In this document: positions 13,122 to 22,241 of the stretch, piece by piece | Position numbering within the stretch: the stretch's first letter is position 1 | How the letters are laid out: every line of letters starts with the position of its first letter | Notes under the pieces: generated by a model | What the model was told of the DNA's origin: nothing | Databases searched by the model: none | Seen by the model: the letters and a program-made list of their open reading frames with translations, nothing else | Source of the DNA: Actinomycetota bacterium | Lineage (GTDB): Bacteria > Actinomycetota > Acidimicrobiia > Acidimicrobiales > Ilumatobacteraceae | DNA length: 40,270 bases | Assembly: GCA_027731085.1 (NCBI GenBank) | Contig: JAQCDG010000004.1 | Location: forward strand, 1-40,270 | Direction of reading: 5' to 3' | Position numbers and translations under genes: made by a program

Positions 13122-13177
13122 ATCTAGAAACTAGTCGTCACGCCGTCATGGCGAACGACGCACTTTGCGCTTGTCAA

Positions 13178-13753
13178 TTACGGATGTAACTTGCCGGCGA
13201 TGATTTGCTCGGCGATCTCGCCCATCTTCTTGCGCTCTGACATCGCCATGCTCTGGATGTATGTGTACGAATCAGCCTCGGACATTTTGTACTTATCAAT
13301 CAACAAACCTTTGGCTCGGTCAACCAACTTGCGAATCTCGAGTTGTGCACCAAGCGCCGCCACTTCGCCACTTAGTGAGCGCAATTCAGCAAACCTTGCA
13401 ATCGCAAGTTCGATCGCCGGCACCAAGTCGGTTTTTTGAAACGGCTTGACCAAATATGCAAGCGCTCCTGCATCTCGAGCCTGCTCAATGATCTCGCGCT
13501 GACTGAAAGCAGTCAACATCACGACTGGGCAGATTTTTTCGTCAGAAACGATCTTGGCCGCCTCGAGCCCAGACATGCCGGGCATCTTGATGTCGAAGAT
13601 CGCAACATCTGGTTTAGTCTCACGAACAAGTTCAACGGCCTTATCTCCACGACCAACATCACCCACAACTTCGTAACCCTCTTCTTGAAGACTCTCGCGC
13701 AGGTCTAAGCGAATGATCGCTTCATCTTCAGCCAAGACAATTCGAGTCGCCAT
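13178..13753 (-). CDS. Response regulator with ANTAR RNA-binding output domain (PdtaR-like)
   Basis: 191 aa; receiver domain (VLAEDEAIIRLDLRE, DVAIFDIKMPGMSG, K at LVKPF) followed by ANTAR helix bundle (RAKGLLIDKYKMSEADSYTYIQSMAMSERKKMGEIAEQII). Sits upstream of polA. Confidence 0.93.
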   Translation of the reverse strand: MATRIVLAEDEAIIRLDLRESLQEEGYEVVGDVGRGDKAVELVRETKPDVAIFDIKMPGMSGLEAAKIVSDEKICPVVMLTAFSQREIIEQARDAGALAYLVKPFQKTDLVPAIELAIARFAELRSLSGEVAALGAQLEIRKLVDRAKGLLIDKYKMSEADSYTYIQSMAMSERKKMGEIAEQIIAGKLHP

Positions 13754-13767
13754 AAAATTTACAACGC

Positions 13768-14067
13768 TCAGCTTCGCAATTTGTCTAACAACTGGTCTTG
13801 TTGTAGCTCGTTTTCGGCAATTGATGAGAGCAGATGTTGGTGATACTTCTGAATAGTTTCAAGATTTCGTTGTGCTTCATGGTGTTCAAGTGCCGCGTCA
13901 GCAGTTTCGGCGACCATCGCTCGCATTTCCTTATCTTGTGCTTCACTTTCAACGAATGCAAGTTGCTCTGAGGTGATGCGCAGTTCATCGCGCAACTCGC
14001 GCATCGTCTGCGTGCCACGACGCAAGCGCCGCTCTACAAAACGATTGTTCAAATTTTGTGTTGTCAT
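13768..14067 (-). CDS. Small helical/coiled-coil hypothetical protein
   Basis: Start assigned to MTTQNLNNRFVERRLRRG at 14067; the upstream part of the 136-aa ORF is tRNA-Leu read as protein. Remaining 99 aa is Glu/Gln-rich and predicted helical by composition. Confidence 0.6.
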   Translation of the reverse strand: MTTQNLNNRFVERRLRRGTQTMRELRDELRITSEQLAFVESEAQDKEMRAMVAETADAALEHHEAQRNLETIQKYHQHLLSSIAENELQQDQLLDKLRS

Positions 14068-14071
14068 TGAG

Positions 14072-14154
14072 TGCCCGAGGCGGGAGTCGAACCCGCACGC
14101 CCTTTCAGACAACGGATTTTGAGTCCGTCGCGTCTGCCATTCCGCCACTCGGGC
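14072..14154 (-). tRNA. tRNA-Leu (anticodon CAA)
   Basis: Reverse strand GCCCGAGTGGCGGAATGGCAGACGCGACGGACTCAAAATCCGTTGTCTGAAAGGGCGTGCGGGTTCGACTCCCGCCTCGGGCA: 7-bp acceptor, ACGGA/TCCGT anticodon stem with CTCAAAA loop, long variable arm, GCGGG-TTCGACT-CCCGC T arm; no encoded CCA. Confidence 0.95.
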
Positions 14155-14264
14155 TTGCCCGCTAAGCGTATCTACCAATCTCTTGCACCCACACGGTGCA
14201 GCAACTGCACGATGACTCTCGTTTCTTCTACGATGTAGTCAACACGAAAGGCACCTCTCAAACG

Positions 14265-15440
14265 ATGCTTGCATTCACCTTTCCTGGTCAAGGCTCTCAG
14301 CGACCAGGCATGGGCAAACCTTGGGTCGACCACGAAAGTTGGGAACTGGTCACTGAGGCGTCTGAAATCGCAAATCGTGATGTCGCCGATCTGCTACTCA
14401 ACTCTGATGCTGAGACTCTTAAAGACACTCGCAATGCCCAGTTGTCAACATTTGTTTTAAGCCTGATGGTGCTCGACGCAGTTGAACGACTCGGCTTCGA
14501 ACCAAGCCTCTGTGCTGGTCATTCGCTAGGTGAATACACCGCACTCACCGCCAACGGTGCGCTCGGTTTCGAAGATGGCATTCGTCTTGTTGTCGAGCGA
14601 GCCGCTGCGATGCACGAGGCTGGCGAGAAAACACCCGGTGTGATGTCGGCAGTGCTCGGCCTTGATGATGATCAAGTTGAAACTGCGTGTCGTCGCGCCG
14701 ATAGCGATGTTTGGGTTGCAAATTTCAATGCACCTGGTCAAGTTGTGATTGCCGGCACTTCGGCAGGCGTTCAATTGGCATCTGAACACGCCAAAGAACT
14801 CGGTGCTAAGCGTGTGATGGCACTACCTGTTTCGGGCGCGTTTCATACTCCACTAATGGCGCCCGCACGCGAGAGACTTCGTGAAGCAATCGCTTCGTCA
14901 AAACCGCGCGATTCAGATGTGCCGATCGTTTCCAATGTCGATGCCAAGGCGCACGACCAAGGAAATGAGTGGACAACGCTTTTGTCGGCGCAACTGTCTA
15001 GCCCCGTGCGTTGGAAGCAATGTCTACAGACGATGTCAGAAAGTGGGATAAACAACTTCGTCGAACTCGGACCAGGTGGTGTGCTCACAGGCATGGCCAA
15101 GCGCACAATCGAATCGGCGCGAACTCTAAGCATCAGCACACCAGATGAACTCAACAAACTGATCGAATGGATTGGTGGGTCGTCGTTACCCGCACAACAA
15201 CTTCATGAAGGTGAGCATCTTTTTGCGGTTGAACGCATGGTTGTCAGCCCTGGGGCGGGTGTATTCGTGCCAAACAAATCAATCGCGAATGGTACGCGCA
15301 TTAGCGTGGGTGATGTGCTCGGTATGGTTGGCCAACAAGAAGTGCGCTCTTTTTTTGACGGCGTTTTACAAAACTACATCAGCGTTGAAGGCGAGCGATT
15401 GACAGCACATCAACCAATCGCCTGGCTGCGAACAATATGA
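14265..15440 (+). CDS. fabD: Malonyl-CoA:ACP transacylase with C-terminal biotinyl/lipoyl-like (barrel-sandwich hybrid) domain
   Basis: MLAFTFPGQGSQRPGMG, GHSLGEYTAL, SGAFHTPLM are FabD motifs; about 75 C-terminal residues (VSPGAGVFVP...GTRISVGDVLGMV...VRSFFDGVLQNYISVEGERLTAHQPIAWL) resemble a barrel-sandwich hybrid. ORF opens at 14196 but family start is ATG 14265. Confidence 0.92.
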   Translation: MLAFTFPGQGSQRPGMGKPWVDHESWELVTEASEIANRDVADLLLNSDAETLKDTRNAQLSTFVLSLMVLDAVERLGFEPSLCAGHSLGEYTALTANGALGFEDGIRLVVERAAAMHEAGEKTPGVMSAVLGLDDDQVETACRRADSDVWVANFNAPGQVVIAGTSAGVQLASEHAKELGAKRVMALPVSGAFHTPLMAPARERLREAIASSKPRDSDVPIVSNVDAKAHDQGNEWTTLLSAQLSSPVRWKQCLQTMSESGINNFVELGPGGVLTGMAKRTIESARTLSISTPDELNKLIEWIGGSSLPAQQLHEGEHLFAVERMVVSPGAGVFVPNKSIANGTRISVGDVLGMVGQQEVRSFFDGVLQNYISVEGERLTAHQPIAWLRTI

Positions 15441-15453
15441 CCGTGACTTTTTC

Positions 15454-16404
15454 ATGCCGATAATTCCGAGTGGCGCAATCGGCGCAAAAATTATTGGCTG
15501 GGGCACTTCGTTGCCGCAAAAAGTCGTCACCAACGACGAATTGTCAAAAACAATGGACACCTCAGATGAATGGATTCGTGAACGCACTGGCATCGAGCGT
15601 CGACATATTGGCGGCACGACTGCAAGTTTGTCGATCGAGTCAGGACGAAAAGCAATCGAAATGTCGGGCATAGATCCGTTGTCTATTGACGCGCTAGTTC
15701 TATCGACGACGACACCCGACAGAACGGTGCCAGCAACAAGTGCCACCGTGCAACACGGTCTTAGTCTGCGATGCGGCGCATTTGACGTCAACGCAGCATG
15801 TTCGGGCTTTGTGTATGCACTCATCACCGGTCACGGCCTCGTAGCGATGGGTATGAAGCGCATTTTAGTTATCGGTACCGACACACTTTCACGCATTACC
15901 GATTGGACAGATCGCAACACTGCGATCTTGTTTGCTGACGGTTCTGGCGCCGCGGTCATCGAAGCCAGTAGCGGTCCTGGTCAATTACTCGGCTGGGACT
16001 TTGACGCTGATGGTTCACTTGAAGATCTTCTTTATGCGGAAATCGGCGGCACTCTGCACATGGAAGGTAAAGAAGTGTTTCGTCGTGCCGTGCGCATCAT
16101 GGTCGAATCTGCCGAAAAATCAATCAAAGCAGCAGGTCTCACAACAAATGAAATTGATTTGGTTGTCCCTCATCAGGCGAACCTTCGCATCATCGAGGCT
16201 GCTTGCAAACGACTCGACATTCCGATGAGCAGAACTTCGGTCGTGTTGAACGAGACAGGCAATACATCATCGGCATCAATTCCGTTAGCCCTATTCGATG
16301 CAGTTGACCGGGGTCGCGTTAAGTCTGGTGACAATGTTTTGCTCGTTGGTTTTGGCGCCGGAATGACAGCCGCGAGCGCCGTCATAAAATGGAATCAATC
16401 ATGA
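15454..16404 (+). CDS. fabH: Beta-ketoacyl-ACP synthase III
   Basis: 316 aa; DEWIRERTGIERRHI, VNAACSGFVYAL (Cys), PHQANLRIIEA (His), NETGNTSSASIP (Asn). Confidence 0.96.
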   Translation: MPIIPSGAIGAKIIGWGTSLPQKVVTNDELSKTMDTSDEWIRERTGIERRHIGGTTASLSIESGRKAIEMSGIDPLSIDALVLSTTTPDRTVPATSATVQHGLSLRCGAFDVNAACSGFVYALITGHGLVAMGMKRILVIGTDTLSRITDWTDRNTAILFADGSGAAVIEASSGPGQLLGWDFDADGSLEDLLYAEIGGTLHMEGKEVFRRAVRIMVESAEKSIKAAGLTTNEIDLVVPHQANLRIIEAACKRLDIPMSRTSVVLNETGNTSSASIPLALFDAVDRGRVKSGDNVLLVGFGAGMTAASAVIKWNQS

Positions 16405-17105
16405 GTCGAGTCGTCTTGATAACCGGGGGTGCCAAAGGCATCGGTCTTGCCTGCGCTCAACATTTTGCGAAACTCGGCGACAAGGTCGCGATTACATACA
16501 ACAGCACAAAACCGACCGACGATTTTTTCGCCGTTAAGTGCGACGTCACATCTCAAACCGAAGTCGATGCGGCATTTGCTGCAGTCGAAGAAAAACTCGG
16601 ACCCGTGCAAGTGCTCGTCTCAAACGCAGGTATCACCAAAGATCAGTTGCTTTTGCGCATGAGCGAAACCGATTTTTCGACGGTCATCGACGCCAACCTC
16701 ACTGGCGCATATCGAGTTTGCAAACGCGCAACACAGAGCATGCTCCGCGCGCGTTCGGGTCGCATCATTTTGATGTCCTCAGTAGTCGGTCTACTCGGTT
16801 CGGCTGGTCAAGCCAACTACGCGGCATCGAAAGCCGGGCTTGTAGGTTTCGCACGATCATTGGCTCGCGAACTTGGCTCGCGAACAATCACCGTTAATGT
16901 CGTTGCGCCTGGGCCTGTAGAAACTGACATGACGGCGGCACTTACTCAAGAACAACGTGACAACATGCTCAACGCCGTGCCACTCGGTCGAATGGCGACG
17001 TCGCAAGAGATCGCCTCGGTTGTCGCATTTCTCGCCTCGCAAGATGCTGGCTATATAACTGGTGCAGTTATTCCAGTCGATGGCGGTCTCGGCATGGGAC
17101 ACTAG
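16401..17105 (+). CDS. fabG: 3-oxoacyl-ACP reductase (SDR family)
   Basis: VVLITGGAKGIGLACAQ Rossmann motif, VSNAGITKDQLLLRM, YAASKAG catalytic motif. ATGA overlap with fabH stop; ORF track start 16389. Confidence 0.94.
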   Translation: MSRVVLITGGAKGIGLACAQHFAKLGDKVAITYNSTKPTDDFFAVKCDVTSQTEVDAAFAAVEEKLGPVQVLVSNAGITKDQLLLRMSETDFSTVIDANLTGAYRVCKRATQSMLRARSGRIILMSSVVGLLGSAGQANYAASKAGLVGFARSLARELGSRTITVNVVAPGPVETDMTAALTQEQRDNMLNAVPLGRMATSQEIASVVAFLASQDAGYITGAVIPVDGGLGMGH

Positions 17106-17114
17106 ACTTATCAC

Positions 17115-17354
17115 ATGGACCAACAACTTTTTGATCGTTTTAAAAAATGCGCGGTAGATGTTTTGGCTGTTGATGCCGCCAAGATCACAATGGAAGCCAG
17201 CTTCAAGGATGATCTCGGCTCAGACAGTCTCGACTTGGTCGAATTCGTAATGGCACTTGAAGAAGAGTTCGGCATCACTGTGCCTGAAAGCGATCTTGAA
17301 GGTGTCGACACTGTCGGCAAGGCCTTCAACCTCGTAACCGCAAAAGTTTCTTGA
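17115..17354 (+). CDS. acpP: Acyl carrier protein
   Basis: 79 aa; phosphopantetheine site DDLGSDSLDLVEFVMALEEEF. Confidence 0.96.
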   Translation: MDQQLFDRFKKCAVDVLAVDAAKITMEASFKDDLGSDSLDLVEFVMALEEEFGITVPESDLEGVDTVGKAFNLVTAKVS

Positions 17355-17376
17355 TTTCTAACCTGCTCTAACTTTC

Positions 17377-18564
17377 ATGCAGGGTGCAGGTCATCGAGTT
17401 GCAATCACTGGATACGGTGTCGTTGCGCCATGCGGTATTGGTAAGCAAAACTTCTGGCAAGGGCTTCTTGGCGGCGGCATTTCAGGCAGCCATACAGTAG
17501 AAATCGAAAACTGGGATCCCTCGCCATATTTTGCCGGACCGAAAGAGGTGCGCCGTTCTGACCGTTGCGAACAATACGCATTGGCCGCCGCATCAGAAGC
17601 CATAGCACAATCAGGATCACTGCCCTACGAGGCGACTCGCATTGGCACGATCTTTGGCACCGGCATCGGTGGCTTGCGCACTCTCGAAGAACAAGTAATC
17701 GTGCGATTCGAAAAAGGCGAACGCCGCGTCTCGCCGTTCTTGGTGCCAATGATGATGTCGAATGCATCGGGTGCAGCAATTTCGATGCGTTATGGTTTCC
17801 AAGGTCCTGCTGAAACTATCTGCACTGCATGCGCCGCAGCGACACACGCTCTTGGTTATGCCGCCCGACTCGTGGCTTGGGGTCAATGTGATGCGGTTAT
17901 CTCTGGTGGCGCCGAATCTGCCGCAACTATCACAGCAGTTGCTGGTTTTGTCAATATGACGGCATTGTCAACGACAAAAGTAAGCAAACCATTCGATGCA
18001 ACGCGCGACGGTTTCATTTTCGGCGAAGGTGCCGCGGTTTTCGTTCTCGAACGACTAGATCTAGCACTTGCCCGTAACGCAAAAATCTACGGAGAAATCT
18101 TGGGCGCTGGCAGTAACGCCGATGCACACCATATAACTGCGCCATCGCCAGGCGGTGTGGGTGCAATCGCTTGCATGAAACTTGCACTCGATGACGCTGG
18201 TCTTTCGCCGAGCGACATCAAACAAGTAAATGCTCACGGCACATCGACACCTCTTAATGACGCTGCCGAGGCAAGTGCAGTCGCGGCAGTATTTGGTGCA
18301 ACAAAACCACCGATGACTTCAATCAAGGGTGTGACTGGTCACCCACTTGGCGCCGCAGGTGCTCTTGAGGCGGCTGCAGTTTTACTTTCATTCGAACACA
18401 AGTTGATTCCCCCGACTGCAAACACGACGGCTGTTGATCCTGAAATGTCGGGCGTTGATATCGTCACTGGCAAAGCGCGTGCTTGGCAACCGGGGCCAAC
18501 GATTTCAAATAACTTTGGCTTCGGTGGTCACAACGGCTCGATAATTATCGCGCCATACGCTTAA
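17377..18564 (+). CDS. fabF: Beta-ketoacyl-ACP synthase II
   Basis: 395 aa; VAITGYGVVAPCGIG, ETICTACAAATHAL (Cys), NAHGTSTPLNDAAE and GHPLGAAGALEA (His). Confidence 0.96.
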   Translation: MQGAGHRVAITGYGVVAPCGIGKQNFWQGLLGGGISGSHTVEIENWDPSPYFAGPKEVRRSDRCEQYALAAASEAIAQSGSLPYEATRIGTIFGTGIGGLRTLEEQVIVRFEKGERRVSPFLVPMMMSNASGAAISMRYGFQGPAETICTACAAATHALGYAARLVAWGQCDAVISGGAESAATITAVAGFVNMTALSTTKVSKPFDATRDGFIFGEGAAVFVLERLDLALARNAKIYGEILGAGSNADAHHITAPSPGGVGAIACMKLALDDAGLSPSDIKQVNAHGTSTPLNDAAEASAVAAVFGATKPPMTSIKGVTGHPLGAAGALEAAAVLLSFEHKLIPPTANTTAVDPEMSGVDIVTGKARAWQPGPTISNNFGFGGHNGSIIIAPYA

Positions 18565-18569
18565 GCGCT

Positions 18570-18655
18570 GCAACACACGTCGATGCCTACGCATCGCAGC
18601 AACACACGTCGATGCTCACGCTCCGAAGCGAAGCTTCTTTGCTTACGCATCGACG
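18570..18655. repeat. 17-bp direct repeat (GCAACACACGTCGATGC x2) with two nested/adjacent hairpins between convergent fabF and fabZ
   Basis: Copies at 18570-18586 and 18599-18615; hairpin CGATGC-CTAC-GCATCG at 18581-18596 and long stem CGTCGATGC (18607-18615) / GCATCGACG (18647-18655). Confidence 0.8.
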
Positions 18656-19071
18656 ATGACAAACAGCAATTCGCATTCGCAGGCAATTTCACCGTTGACT
18701 TTGGCGATGCCGGTGCCTTTGCCTGCTCGTGCCGACATGCGACCGAGTTGCACCGACATCTCAAGCACATCGCCTGGCGAAACCTGACGACGAAAACGGG
18801 CACCATCTAGACCGCCAAAAAGTGGCAACTTGCCCTTGAATTTTTCATCGCTCAAGATCGCGCATACCCCAACCTGGGCGATCGCCTCACACATCAAAAC
18901 ACCTGGCAATGTTGGCCGACCCGGAAAGTGACCGACAAAGAAATTCTCATCGCCCGTTAAGTGCCAAAGACCCGTAGCGCTTTGCCCCGGCACTAATGCG
19001 ACGAGTTCGTCAACGAATAAAAACGGGTCACGATGCGGAATCAATTCGCTGGGCTTGGGCAACGAACTCAC
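18643..19071 (-). CDS. fabZ: 3-hydroxyacyl-ACP dehydratase (FabZ family)
   Basis: 142 aa; LIPHRDPFLFVDEL, ENFFVGHFPGRPTLPGVLMCEAIAQ. Confidence 0.92.
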   Translation of the reverse strand: MSSLPKPSELIPHRDPFLFVDELVALVPGQSATGLWHLTGDENFFVGHFPGRPTLPGVLMCEAIAQVGVCAILSDEKFKGKLPLFGGLDGARFRRQVSPGDVLEMSVQLGRMSARAGKGTGIAKVNGEIACECELLFVIVDA

Positions 19072-19520
19072 TTCTTAAGTGCCTCAAGCAAATTTGTTGG
19101 CGTATCTTTCGGCGAAACTTTATACCAAGCCTGCAATATCTTGCCTTTCTCGTCAATCAAGAAAGCCGAGCGCTCGATGCCCATATATTCGCGACCATAC
19201 ATCGATTTTTTCTTCCAAACTTTGTAAGACTTGGCAACTTTATGCTCGGTATCCGCAAGCAATGTGAAACCCAGCCCATATTTTTTGTCGAACTTCAATT
19301 GCTTGACTGGCTCATCTGGGCTGATGCCAATGATCAACGTCTTGCCAATTTTTTTACGGATATCGCGCAATAAGCACGACTGCACCGTGCACCCTGGAGT
19401 GTCTGCTTTTGGATAGAAATAAACAAGCACCTTGCTTTTTGCAAAGTCTTTCAGCGAGGTCTTTTCGCCCTTTTGATCAAGAAGTGAGATTGCGGGCGCT
19501 TTGGCACCTATTTTTAACAT
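19068..19520 (-). CDS. bcp: Thioredoxin-dependent peroxiredoxin (BCP/PrxQ family)
   Basis: 150 aa; FYPKADTPGCTVQSCLLRD peroxidatic Cys motif. Confidence 0.9.
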   Translation of the reverse strand: MLKIGAKAPAISLLDQKGEKTSLKDFAKSKVLVYFYPKADTPGCTVQSCLLRDIRKKIGKTLIIGISPDEPVKQLKFDKKYGLGFTLLADTEHKVAKSYKVWKKKSMYGREYMGIERSAFLIDEKGKILQAWYKVSPKDTPTNLLEALKK

Positions 19521-19529
19521 GGCAACAAT

Positions 19530-20339
19530 TTAGCGTTTTGACGCAACCGGGCTATCAATCGCTGCACGAACCTCGGCAACATAGTTGGCAACAGAGTCGG
19601 CACCATCTTCGAGCAGGCGACGAACGACCGACGCGCCTTGAATCACTCCATCGGCAACAGAACACGCCTGTTTGGCTTGTTCAGCATTCGAAACGCCGAC
19701 ACCAACCAAGACTGGCATGTCGGTAATTTTCTTCAATCGCGTGGCCATTGCTACCGCGGTGGTTGCGAGTTCTGTCCTCTCGCCCGTAACGCCCAGCAAA
19801 CCGACTGCATACACAAAACCACGCGCGCGATCGATAACTCGTGGCAGTCGCTCATCGGGCGCGGTCGGCGCCGCCAACATCACCGTTTCTATCAGCGCTT
19901 TATCTGCCGCAACAGCCCACTGCGCCGATTCTTCGAGCGGAAGATCAGGCACGATTGCCGCAACTACCCCAGATTCTCGAAGCGAGTTCGCAAATCGATC
20001 ATGACCCGCTCGAAATACGGTGTTGTAATAACACATGACTATTAACGGCACATCAACGTCGACACTGCGCAGTTCGTGCAAAATCGAAGTCGGAGTCGCA
20101 CCATCACGAAGCGCCTTCTCTGAAGCCATCTGAATTATCGGTCCATCCATCACCGGATCAGAAAATGGAATACCTACCTCAATCGCATCTGCGCCATTGG
20201 CTGCCGCTCCGCGAATCGCGTCTAACCAACCAGCTAGTCCACCCGTTATATAAGGAACAAGAATCTTGCGACCAAGTCTTCGAGACTCGCGCAACCGCAC
20301 CTCAAGTGCGCCCGGGTTATGCATTGCAATCTTCATCAC
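19530..20339 (-). CDS. trpA: Tryptophan synthase alpha chain
   Basis: GADAIEVGIPFSDPVMDGPIIQMASEKAL; VYAVGLLGVTGER. Confidence 0.96.
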   Translation of the reverse strand: MMKIAMHNPGALEVRLRESRRLGRKILVPYITGGLAGWLDAIRGAAANGADAIEVGIPFSDPVMDGPIIQMASEKALRDGATPTSILHELRSVDVDVPLIVMCYYNTVFRAGHDRFANSLRESGVVAAIVPDLPLEESAQWAVAADKALIETVMLAAPTAPDERLPRVIDRARGFVYAVGLLGVTGERTELATTAVAMATRLKKITDMPVLVGVGVSNAEQAKQACSVADGVIQGASVVRRLLEDGADSVANYVAEVRAAIDSPVASKR

Positions 20340-20348
20340 GCTGTGCGC

Positions 20349-21539
20349 TTAATTTAATTCGTCGCTGAGAATTGTCATCATCTGGGCAACATCTTTGTCG
20401 CCGCGACCTGACAGATTCATCAAAACTGTCTGACCTTGAATCTTTGGCGCCTCTTTGGCGATCCATGCAACAGCATGCGCACATTCAAGTGCAGGAATAA
20501 TGCCTTCGGAACGTGCCAGCAATTTGAAACCTTCGATAACTTCTTGGTCATTCACGCTCGGGTATTCGGCGCGCCCGACAGATGCAAGATACGAATGCTC
20601 TGGTCCTACTCCTGGATAATCGAGACCCGCACTGATCGAGTGCGCTTCTTGCACTTGACCATATTCATCTTGCATCAGATAACTCTTCATGCCGTGCACG
20701 ACACCGGGCGTACCTCTACCAACTGCTGCGCCACCCGCAGGCTCGACACCGACTAATCGTGTTTTAGCATCGACGAAGCCAGAAAAAATACCCATCGCGT
20801 TCGAGCCGCCACCTACACATGCAACCACGACATCTGGGTCAGAACCGTCGCACATTTCTCGAAATTGTTTGCGCGCTTCTTTGCCAATCACACTTTGAAA
20901 TTGACGAACCATAAATGGATACGGATGTGGCCCCATGACAGAACCGATGCAGTAGTAACTAGTTTCGACACTCGCCACCCAATCGCGCATCGCTTCATTG
21001 ACGGCATCTTTAAGAGTGCGACTGCCAGAATTTGCAGCCTCAACCGTCGCCCCCAGAAGTTTCATTCGAAACACATTCAAAGACTGACGCTCAACATCAA
21101 CAGCGCCCATGTAAACCTTGCATTCAAGACCAAGTAGCGCCGCCGCTGTCGCAGATGCAACACCATGCTGACCCGCGCCAGTCTCGGCGATAATTCGCTT
21201 CTTGCCCATTCGTTTAGCAAGCAGTGCTTGACCCAGCACGCTATTAATTTTATGCGAGCCAGTGTGATTGAGATCTTCGCGTTTCAGAATCAATCGAATG
21301 CCGAGCTGCGCACCAAGATTGTGGCACTCGGTCAAAATTGACGGACGACCCGCATATTCGCGCAACAGATCATCAAGTTCGGTTCTGAAAATCGAATCGT
21401 TCCAGGCTTCGTTGAACGCCCGCTCGAGTTCTTCACAGGCCGGCACCAAAGTCTCAGGCACAAATCGACCGCCAAATTCACCAAACCGACCGTCGGCGCC
21501 TGGCGTCAACAACTCGCTCGGTACAGGTTTGGCGTTCAT
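20349..21539 (-). CDS. trpB: Tryptophan synthase beta chain
   Basis: 396 aa; [40 protein letters not shown] (PLP Lys), [12 protein letters not shown]. Confidence 0.98.
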   Translation of the reverse strand: MNAKPVPSELLTPGADGRFGEFGGRFVPETLVPACEELERAFNEAWNDSIFRTELDDLLREYAGRPSILTECHNLGAQLGIRLILKREDLNHTGSHKINSVLGQALLAKRMGKKRIIAETGAGQHGVASATAAALLGLECKVYMGAVDVERQSLNVFRMKLLGATVEAANSGSRTLKDAVNEAMRDWVASVETSYYCIGSVMGPHPYPFMVRQFQSVIGKEARKQFREMCDGSDPDVVVACVGGGSNAMGIFSGFVDAKTRLVGVEPAGGAAVGRGTPGVVHGMKSYLMQDEYGQVQEAHSISAGLDYPGVGPEHSYLASVGRAEYPSVNDQEVIEGFKLLARSEGIIPALECAHAVAWIAKEAPKIQGQTVLMNLSGRGDKDVAQMMTILSDELN

Positions 21540-21566
21540 GCAGACTAAATGTATCCCAAGAGACTG

Positions 21567-22241
21567 CTACTGAGCATCCCAATTAAAGGGCTGGTTAGCG
21601 CCTTTTTTATTCTCGCTTTTGTCGACCAGTTCTAAGTCTTCAAATGCCGCACGGGCATTTTCGATAAAACGTTTCAACTTAATCGGATCTTTATATCCGT
21701 GGCTTTTCTCAACCCCCGAAGAAACATCCACGCCCCACGGTGCCACCTGATTAATCGCAGTCGCAACATTCTCGGCTGTCAGGCCACCCGCCAAAAGAAC
21801 TCGAACAGTCTTGGGTATTTCACTAAGCAAATCATGATCATAAGTCGAACCAGAACCTGGTAGTGGTGAGTCAACCAAAATAAGGTTCGTCAAATAATCG
21901 TCTGCATTTTTTGCTTCGACCGAACCCGCGACGACTGCCTTAACAACCCATTTGATATCGATCATCACTTCGGCAACATTGGCCGCCGATTCATGACCAT
22001 GAAGTTGCGCGCCGAACAAACCAGCCTCACGCACCGTGTCAATGACACGTTGCGGATGTTCGTCGCGAAAAACACCGACGGTCAAAACACTCTGTGGCAG
22101 GCGTCGCACGATTTCTTTAACACGTTGAGGCGCAACTTGTCGTGGTGACGGAGCAAAGATGAAGCCGAGCGCTTCAGCACCGAGGGCAACCGCCAGCAAT
22201 GCATCTTGCTCGTTGGTGATGCCGCAAATTTTGATAAACAT
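21567..22241 (-). CDS. trpF: Phosphoribosylanthranilate isomerase
   Basis: 224 aa; FIKICGITNEQDALLAVALGAEALGFIFAPSPRQV; LLAGGLTAENV; GVDVSSGVE. Start overlaps trpC stop by 1 nt (TGATG). Confidence 0.95.
   Translation of the reverse strand: MFIKICGITNEQDALLAVALGAEALGFIFAPSPRQVAPQRVKEIVRRLPQSVLTVGVFRDEHPQRVIDTVREAGLFGAQLHGHESAANVAEVMIDIKWVVKAVVAGSVEAKNADDYLTNLILVDSPLPGSGSTYDHDLLSEIPKTVRVLLAGGLTAENVATAINQVAPWGVDVSSGVEKSHGYKDPIKLKRFIENARAAFEDLELVDKSENKKGANQPFNWDAQ

Noticed and set aside
14068-14178. N-terminal 37 codons of the 136-aa ORF (MVDTLSGQARVAEWQTRRTQNPLSERACGFDSRLGHS)
   Set aside because: This is tRNA-Leu and flank read as protein, a well-known spurious translation.
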